Both the position numbers and the translations under genes were made by a program. Below are positions 1 to 5,179 of a stretch of 12,830 bases of DNA, in pieces (the first letter of the stretch is position 1; each line of letters starts with the position of its first letter). The notes below the pieces were generated by a model. It ran no database searches, was not told where the DNA came from, and saw nothing but the letters and a program-made list of their open reading frames with translations. The stretch is from DATKDU01 sp035512595 (GTDB lineage Bacteria > Planctomycetota > Planctomycetia > Pirellulales > Pirellulaceae): contig DATKDU010000138.1 in NCBI GenBank assembly GCA_035512595.1, forward strand, positions 1 through 12,830, given 5' to 3'.

Positions 1-615
1 GTGCGACGCGAGGTTCGAATCGTCGTGGAGGGCGATTGCCAGATCGGGCTTGGGGAATTTGGTAAACAACCCGTCCTCGAGCATTGCTTTCGCACCGCTC
101 CCCCGTTCCTCGGCCGGTTGGCCGACGAACAGGATCGTCCCTTTCCACTGGTCCTTGTGCTCGGCCAGATAGCGGGCGGTGGCGATCAGGTTGGCGATAT
201 GAATGTCGTGTCCGCAGGCGTGCATGACCCCTACATCGACGCCGGTGGTCGGATCGGTGACCTTCACCTTCGACGCGTAAGCCAGCCCAGTCTGCTCCGT
301 TACCGGCAGGGCATCGAGATCGGTCCGGAGCATGATCGTCTTGCCGTCGCCATTCTTGAGTAGGCCGACGACGCCGAACCCGCCCACATTCTCGGTGACT
401 TCCACACCCGCCGCTCGCAGCTCTTTGGCCAGCCGCGCGGCCGTCTCCTTCTCCATGAACGACAGCTCGGGGTTGGAGTGGAAGTGTTGATACAGCTTCA
501 CGATCTCAGCGAGATGTTTCTCCGCCCAAGCCCGCGGCTCTTCCGCTCGCGTCGGGATCACCGCCACGACAGATAACAGCAGCGCAGAGAGCGGCAGCAA
601 GTTTCGAATCCACAT
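1..615 (-). CDS. secreted M20-family amidohydrolase/peptidase, 3' part outside window
   Basis: The frame is open for 205 codons from ATG at 615 down to position 1 and continues past the edge. Residues 1-24 are a signal peptide (hydrophobic LLPLSALLLSVVAVI, likely cleavage after TRA). The mature part follows the M20D amidohydrolase pattern (hippurate, IAA-conjugate and N-acyl-amino-acid hydrolases): HSNPELSF near 46-53, RTDLDALPV at 97-105, MHACGHDIH at 131-139 and QPAEERGSGA at 166-175. From the family, Cys134, His136 and Glu170 should bind metal and Glu169 should act as general base; His197 in ALHDD is a further expected ligand. It should cleave an amide bond of an N-acylated amino acid or small peptide in the periplasm. 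The dimerisation domain and the rest of the catalytic domain lie outside. An AGAGGTG ribosome site (622-628) about 6 nt upstream supports the start. It is divergent from the next gene. Substrate is unknown. Confidence 0.93.
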   Translation of the reverse strand, partial: MWIRNLLPLSALLLSVVAVIPTRAEEPRAWAEKHLAEIVKLYQHFHSNPELSFMEKETAARLAKELRAAGVEVTENVGGFGVVGLLKNGDGKTIMLRTDLDALPVTEQTGLAYASKVKVTDPTTGVDVGVMHACGHDIHIANLIATARYLAEHKDQWKGTILFVGQPAEERGSGAKAMLEDGLFTKFPKPDLAIALHDDSNLASH

Positions 616-793
616 GGGCGCACCTCTGGAAAGAATCGACGGCATCAATTGTTCGGACACTAAGGGGCATCATAACGCGCGGCGGAAATCGTGTGGTCTG
701 CCGTCCCCTGCCCTTGGATTTGTCCTCCGTTCGTGCCATTCTGGAGGTGAATGCCGCGGTTGACGGCATCCCCGCCTACATCCCCATCCTGCC

Positions 794-3376
794 TTGGCCT
801 TAAGCCTCCCTACTACCCGGCGTCCGAACCTGTTGCGCTGGTGTTGCGCCCTGGTGGCGTTCGGCGGCATCGGGCTGGCAGCCGCGGCGTTGCCGGCAGC
901 GGAGCCGATCGACTTTAGCCGCCAGGTGCTGCCGATCCTCTCGGACAAGTGCTTCAAGTGCCACGGCCCGGATGAGGCCATCCGCCAGGCCGATCTGCGG
1001 CTCGATCAAGAGGAAGGCGCAGCGGCGGCCATCGTGGCCGGTAAGAGCGGCGAGAGCGAATTGGTCCGCCGCGTCTCGTCGAGCGATGGCGACGAGGTCA
1101 TGCCGCCGGCCGATTCGAACCTGAAGCTGACCGCCGAGCAGATCGCCATCATCAAGCAGTGGATCGACGAGGGGGCGAAGTGGGGCGGACACTGGGCGTT
1201 TCACCCGCCGGTGCGGCCCGCGCTGCCGACGGCCGAAGAATTCAGCCAGATAGGGGCAAACGGCATCGACGCCTTTCTACGGGCGCGGCTGAAGAAGGAA
1301 GGGCTTTCTCCTTCGCCCGAAGCACCGCGGGAGTCGCTGATCCGCCGCTTGAGTCTCGACCTGACCGGATTGCCGCCGACGCTAGAGGACGTCGATGCGT
1401 TTCTGGCGGACGGTTCGCCCGACGCGGTCGAGCGGCTCGCCGATCGACTTTTCGCGTCGCCGGCCTATGGCGAGCGGATGGCCTGGGACTGGCTCGACGC
1501 GGCCCGCTATGCCGACAGCAACGGCTACCAGGGGGACAGCGAGCGGACGATGTGGCCCTGGAGGGACTGGGTCGTCAATGTTTTCAACCAGAATCTGCCG
1601 CTGGATGAGTTCACGGTCTGGCAACTGGCGGGCGATCTGCTCCCAGGTGCGACCGACGAGCAGCGGCTGGCGACCGGCTTTTGCCGCAACCACATGATCA
1701 ACGGCGAGGGGGGGCGGATCGCAGAGGAGAACCGGGTCGATTACGTGATGGACATGAGCGAGACGATGGGGACCGTCTGGCTGGGGCTGACGTTCAATTG
1801 CTGCCGCTGCCACGATCACAAGTTCGATCCGCTGTCGCAGCAGGATTACTACAGCCTGACTGCCTTTTTCAACCAGACGCCGGTGGACGGAGGCGGCGGC
1901 AATCCACAGACGCCGCCGGTGATGGAGGTGGCGACGGCCGAGCAAACGCAGCGGTTGGCAGAGGCCAGCGCGGCGATGGCCGCCGCGGCGGCAGACCTGA
2001 CGAATGTCGAGACGCAGCGGTTTCCACGCGAGGACGGGAAGCAGGCCAACGAATCACCCGCGGCGAGCAGCTTGCCGGACAACATCAAGGAAATTCTCAA
2101 AGTCGCACCGGCGGGGCGCAATCGCAAGCAGCTCGAGGAGCTCGAGAAGCATTTCGAAAAGGAAGCAGCCGATTACGCCAAAATCGTACGCCAAGTCCGC
2201 GAGGCCATCGATCGTCGCGATGCGGTCCAGCGGAGCATTCCGCGGGTGATGGTCATGGCCGACATGCCGACGCCGCGCAAGACTTTCATGCTCGACAAGG
2301 GGCTGTATGACAAGCCGCAAGAGGAGGTATCGGCCGCAACGCCGGCGAACCTGCCGCCGCTTGCGGACGATGTTCCGCGCGACCGACTGACGCTGGCGCG
2401 GTGGCTCGTCGCACCGGAAAACCCGCTGACCGCCCGCGTGATGGCCAATCGGTTCTGGCAGCAGTTCTTCGGCATCGGCCTGGTGAAGACGGCTGAGGAT
2501 TTTGGCGTCCAAGGGGAACGGCCGGTGCATCCGGAATTGCTCGACTGGCTGGCTGTGGAGTTGGGACAGGGTTCAGGGTTCAGGGTTCAGGATGCGGCAA
2601 GTCCGCAATCTGCAATCCGCAATCCGCAATTGGCTGGCTGGGAGGTCAAACGATTCGTCCGCCGCATGATCACCAGTGCCGCCTACCGCCAGTCTTCAAA
2701 AATCACGCCCGAGGTTGCCGAGCGCGATCCCGAGAATCGCTTGTTGGCCCGCGCGCCGCGGTATCGCTTGCCGGCCTGGATGATTCGCGACCAGGCGCTG
2801 GCCGCCAGCGGGCTGTTAGTGCGGCAGATCGGCGGCCCGCCGGTGAAGCCGTATCAGCCGGAAGGGGTGTGGGAAGAAGCGACGTTCGGCAATAAGCGCT
2901 ACGAAACTGACTCCGGCGCCAGCCTGTATCGCCGCAGTATTTACACGTTCTGGCGGCGGATCGTCGGGCCGACGATGTTTTTCGACAGTGCCGCCCGACA
3001 GGTCTGCACCGTCAAGCAAGCTCGCACCAACACACCGCTCCATTCGCTGGCGACGCTCAACGACGTGACCTACGTCGAGGCGGCACGCGTGCTGGCGGAA
3101 CAGGTTCTCGCTGGCGGAACAACCGACGACGAGCGAATCGACCACCTTTTTCGCCGCGTGCTGGCGCGCCCAGCCGAGCCACAGGAGCGAGAAGTCCTTC
3201 GATCGGCACTCGTTCGCCTGCGGGACAACTATCGGGCCGATGCCGCTGCGGCGGAAAAGCTGCTGCAGGCGGGGCACTCGCCGCGCGACGAGAAGCTCGA
3301 GTCTGCTGAGCACGCTGCCTGGACGGCGCTGGTCAATGCGGTATTCAATCTCGACGAAGCCTTGACAAAGGAGTGA
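794..3376 (+). CDS. PSCyt1-PSCyt2-PSD1 protein (planctomycete dihaem cytochrome-like, DUF1549/DUF1553)
   Basis: This is an 860-residue planctomycete-type protein. An N-terminal export signal (arginines 9-15, then hydrophobic 17-33) precedes PSCyt1 at about 38-130, with CFKCH (C53, C56, H57) for covalent haem c and M103 in MPP as probable distal ligand. PSCyt2 (DUF1549) spans about 155-365 and carries a second CxxCH (C336-R338-C339-H340, followed by DHKFDP). A charged, coiled-coil-prone linker fills about 380-500 and ends in the family motif PRKTFMLDKG. PSD1 (DUF1553) covers about 525-800. The family is expanded in Planctomycetes, often beside DUF1501 or sulfatase genes; its biochemical role is unsettled, and a periplasmic haem-linked redox or catabolic role is inference. 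The start is weakly defined: TTG 794 has no Shine-Dalgarno; TTG 833 would also give a signal peptide. PSD1 carries a repeat-derived insertion near residues 592-613. The stop lies 3 nt before the DUF1501 start, so co-transcription is likely. Confidence 0.93.
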   Translation: MALSLPTTRRPNLLRWCCALVAFGGIGLAAAALPAAEPIDFSRQVLPILSDKCFKCHGPDEAIRQADLRLDQEEGAAAAIVAGKSGESELVRRVSSSDGDEVMPPADSNLKLTAEQIAIIKQWIDEGAKWGGHWAFHPPVRPALPTAEEFSQIGANGIDAFLRARLKKEGLSPSPEAPRESLIRRLSLDLTGLPPTLEDVDAFLADGSPDAVERLADRLFASPAYGERMAWDWLDAARYADSNGYQGDSERTMWPWRDWVVNVFNQNLPLDEFTVWQLAGDLLPGATDEQRLATGFCRNHMINGEGGRIAEENRVDYVMDMSETMGTVWLGLTFNCCRCHDHKFDPLSQQDYYSLTAFFNQTPVDGGGGNPQTPPVMEVATAEQTQRLAEASAAMAAAAADLTNVETQRFPREDGKQANESPAASSLPDNIKEILKVAPAGRNRKQLEELEKHFEKEAADYAKIVRQVREAIDRRDAVQRSIPRVMVMADMPTPRKTFMLDKGLYDKPQEEVSAATPANLPPLADDVPRDRLTLARWLVAPENPLTARVMANRFWQQFFGIGLVKTAEDFGVQGERPVHPELLDWLAVELGQGSGFRVQDAASPQSAIRNPQLAGWEVKRFVRRMITSAAYRQSSKITPEVAERDPENRLLARAPRYRLPAWMIRDQALAASGLLVRQIGGPPVKPYQPEGVWEEATFGNKRYETDSGASLYRRSIYTFWRRIVGPTMFFDSAARQVCTVKQARTNTPLHSLATLNDVTYVEAARVLAEQVLAGGTTDDERIDHLFRRVLARPAEPQEREVLRSALVRLRDNYRADAAAAEKLLQAGHSPRDEKLESAEHAAWTALVNAVFNLDEALTKE
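2569..2630 (+). repeat. in-frame 7-nt tandem repeats inside the PSD1 domain
   Basis: Three copies of GGGTTCA (2569-2575, 2576-2582, 2583-2589) are followed, after a 13-nt spacer, by four copies of CYGCAAT (2603-2609, 2610-2616, 2617-2623, 2624-2630). They are translated as GSGFRVQ and SAIRNPQ and sit between the conserved PSD1 segments ending LDWLAVE and starting GWEVKRF, which are nearly contiguous in family members as I recall them. Both units are heptamers, so three copies add 21 nt and keep frame. This looks like a mobile or expanding simple repeat tolerated in a surface loop. Confidence 0.85.
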
Positions 3377-3379
3377 GCC

Positions 3380-4852
3380 GTGGACCCGCGCCTGGAAGCT
3401 GCCTTGCTCGTCAATCGCCGCGAGTTTTTTGGCAAAAGCGCCTGCGGCATTGGGACCGCTGCACTGGCGTCGCTGTTGGCGCGCGATGGACTCGCTGTGG
3501 ACGCGACCACCGCCCCGAAGCAGCGTTTCGGCGGACTGCCGGAGCTGCCGCACTTTGCTCCCAAGGCGAAGCACGTCATCTATCTGTTCCAGAACGGCGC
3601 GCCGACGCACGTCGATCTGTTCGATTACAAGCCCAAGCTCCAGGAATTGCACGGCCAGCCCGTTCCGGACAGCGCCGTCGAAGGCAAGCGATTCAGCACG
3701 ATGACCGGCGCGCCGCAGGGAAAGCTGCTGCTGGCCCCCGTCGAGCCGTTCAAGCAGCACGGCCAAAGCGGCGCGTGGGTCAGCGATTTTTTGCCGCACA
3801 CGGCGGCGATTGCCGACGAGCTGTGCTTCGTGAAGAGTTTGCACAGCGAGGCGATCAATCACGCGCCAGCCATTTCGTTCTTCCTGAGCGGCGGGCAGAT
3901 ACCCGGCCGACCCACACTGGGTGCGTGGCTGTCGTATGGGCTGGGGAGCGAAAACGACAGCCTGCCGACGTTTGCCGTGATGACCAGCGTCAGCAAGGGG
4001 ACGACGTGCGGACAGATTTTTTACGATTTTTACTGGGGGGCCGGCTTTTTGCCATCGAGGCATCAAGGAGTCAAGCTCCGCGGCAGCAGCGAGCCGGTGC
4101 TGTACCTGGCCAATCCGGACGGCATTTCGCAGGGCGTGCGGCGGACCCAGCTCGATGTGATTGCCGCCCTCAACGAGCGGAAACATCGAGAGTTTGGCGA
4201 TCCCGAGATCGCCACGCGAATCGCGCAGTACGAGATGGCCTACCGGATGCAGACCAGCGTCCCCGAGCTGGCCGATTTCTCGGACGAGTCGCAAGCGACG
4301 CTCGACATGTACGGCCCGCAGGTGATGGAGCCGGGGACGTTCGCCCACCACTGCCTGATGGCCCGGCGGCTCGTCGAGCGCGGCGTCCGCTGCGTGCAGG
4401 TCATGCACGCCGGCTGGGACCAGCACGGCAGCCTGACCACGGAACTGTATACGCAGTGCAAAGACACCGACCAGGCGTCGGCCGCGCTGGTGAAAGACCT
4501 CAAGGCCCGCGGCCTGCTCGACGAGACGCTCGTCATTTGGGGGGGCGAGTTCGGCCGCACGCCGTTTTTGCAGGGCAATATCAACGACCGGCCGAAATGG
4601 GGGCGCGATCACCATCCGTATGCGTTCACCCTGTGGATGGCCGGCGGCGGCGTGAAGCCGGGCATCACCTACGGCGAATCCGACGAGTTGGGAATGAGCG
4701 TTGCCAAGGACCCGGTTCACGTCCACGATTTTCAGGCCACGCTGCTCCATCTGCTGGGCATCGACCACGAGCGGCTCACGTACCGCTTCCAGGGGCGGTA
4801 CTTCCGGCTGACGGATGTCCACGGGCAGGTGGTGAAGGGGGTTTTGGCGTGA
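3380..4852 (+). CDS. DUF1501 family protein, Tat-exported, alkaline-phosphatase/sulfatase-like fold
   Basis: This 490-residue protein has a twin-arginine signal: R13 R14 in NRREFFGKSA, then a weakly hydrophobic stretch to about residue 35, pointing to folded export. Family signatures are in order: QNGAPTHVDLFDYKP from Q71, HAGWDQHG at 343-350, GGEFGRTPF at 388-396, GRDHHPYAF from G408, and near the C-terminus YFRLTDVHG. D79, D82, H343, D347, H349, D410 and H411 are candidate metal or catalytic positions by analogy with the alkaline phosphatase superfamily; I cannot confirm which are used. DUF1501 genes usually sit directly after PSCyt1/PSD1 genes, as here, so the two products probably act together in the periplasm; substrate unknown. 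The start is GTG, with GGAG (3370-3373) inside the end of the upstream gene at 6 nt spacing. The length is normal for the family and the gene looks intact. Confidence 0.94.
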   Translation: MDPRLEAALLVNRREFFGKSACGIGTAALASLLARDGLAVDATTAPKQRFGGLPELPHFAPKAKHVIYLFQNGAPTHVDLFDYKPKLQELHGQPVPDSAVEGKRFSTMTGAPQGKLLLAPVEPFKQHGQSGAWVSDFLPHTAAIADELCFVKSLHSEAINHAPAISFFLSGGQIPGRPTLGAWLSYGLGSENDSLPTFAVMTSVSKGTTCGQIFYDFYWGAGFLPSRHQGVKLRGSSEPVLYLANPDGISQGVRRTQLDVIAALNERKHREFGDPEIATRIAQYEMAYRMQTSVPELADFSDESQATLDMYGPQVMEPGTFAHHCLMARRLVERGVRCVQVMHAGWDQHGSLTTELYTQCKDTDQASAALVKDLKARGLLDETLVIWGGEFGRTPFLQGNINDRPKWGRDHHPYAFTLWMAGGGVKPGITYGESDELGMSVAKDPVHVHDFQATLLHLLGIDHERLTYRFQGRYFRLTDVHGQVVKGVLA

Positions 4853-4874
4853 CGTATGGGTTGGCACATGGCCG

Positions 4875-4930
4875 AGTGTCGCCTTTCGCCCCGCGAAAGT
4901 ACGCCCTGTCGCGAAGCGAAAGGCAACACT
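4875..4930. repeat. REP-like imperfect inverted repeat
   Basis: AGTGTCGCCTTTCGC (4875-4889) pairs with GCGAAAGGCAACACT (4916-4930) at 14 of 15 positions across a 26-nt loop. A competing shorter hairpin, CTTTCGC/GCGAAAG (4883-4889 with 4893-4899), shares the left arm. It lies 23 nt after the DUF1501 stop and is followed by a short T run (4935-4938), so it could weakly terminate the operon or stabilise the mRNA 3' end. From memory, similar GCCTTTCGC/GCGAAAGGC palindromes are dispersed in planctomycete intergenic regions; not verified here. Confidence 0.6.
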
Positions 4931-4948
4931 GCCCTTTTACCGTAGTCC

Positions 4949-4976
4949 TTGCTTGGCGATTGGCTCATGGTACAAT
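4949..4976 (+). promoter_or_regulatory. candidate sigma-70-type promoter upstream of protein A
   Basis: TACAAT (4971-4976) matches the -10 consensus at five of six positions. TTGCTT (4949-4954) is a weak -35 at a 16-nt spacer. Transcription would begin near 4983 and meet the hairpin/T-tract at 5089-5138 before reaching the protein A start at 5180. The call rests on pattern only. Confidence 0.35.
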
Positions 4977-5088
4977 TGCGTCTGGTTTGTCGTGAAATCG
5001 GATAGCGCGACGTTGACCAAGGATCGAATCGCTCGGACGACCAGATAAAGAGCAACTCGGCAAGGCCGGGGGGCTCGTTCATCAGTAG

Positions 5089-5138
5089 GCCGACGTGCCG
5101 AACTGCCTGCGGGCAGGAGCGGCACGTCGGCTTTTTTT
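5089..5138 (+). terminator. strong intrinsic terminator-like hairpin, possibly a leader attenuator
   Basis: GCCGACGTGCCG (5089-5100) is perfectly complementary to CGGCACGTCGGC (5120-5131). After a small internal loop an inner stem CTGCC/GGCAG closes a TGCG tetraloop (5103-5116). Seven T residues (5132-5138) follow directly, the classic Rho-independent layout. It lies 236 nt after the DUF1501 stop and only 41 nt before the protein A start. It may end the upstream operon, end a short RNA begun at the candidate promoter near 4970, or act as an attenuator in the leader of protein A. Confidence 0.75.
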
Positions 5139-5179
5139 GTTTCTTGCTGCGGACGTAACGCTCAACGCGGAGTTGCATC

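Larger units (their letters stand above)
4853..5179. other. intergenic region between DUF1501 gene and protein A
   Basis: No convincing coding sequence was found in these 327 nt. In order they hold an inverted repeat (4875-4930), a candidate sigma-70-type promoter (4949-4976), about 110 nt of unassigned sequence, a long hairpin with a T tract (5089-5138), and a 41-nt stretch with GGAG (5169-5172) as the ribosome site of protein A. Confidence 0.7.

Noticed and set aside
2816..4867. 683-codon open frame on the minus strand opposite the PSD1 end and DUF1501 gene
   Set aside because: It is an in-phase antisense shadow caused by codon bias; the sense products are strongly recognisable.
3373..4995. 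540-codon plus-strand frame overlapping the DUF1501 gene
   Set aside because: It is an alternate-frame arginine- and alanine-rich translation of GC-rich DNA. The DUF1501 frame carries all family motifs.
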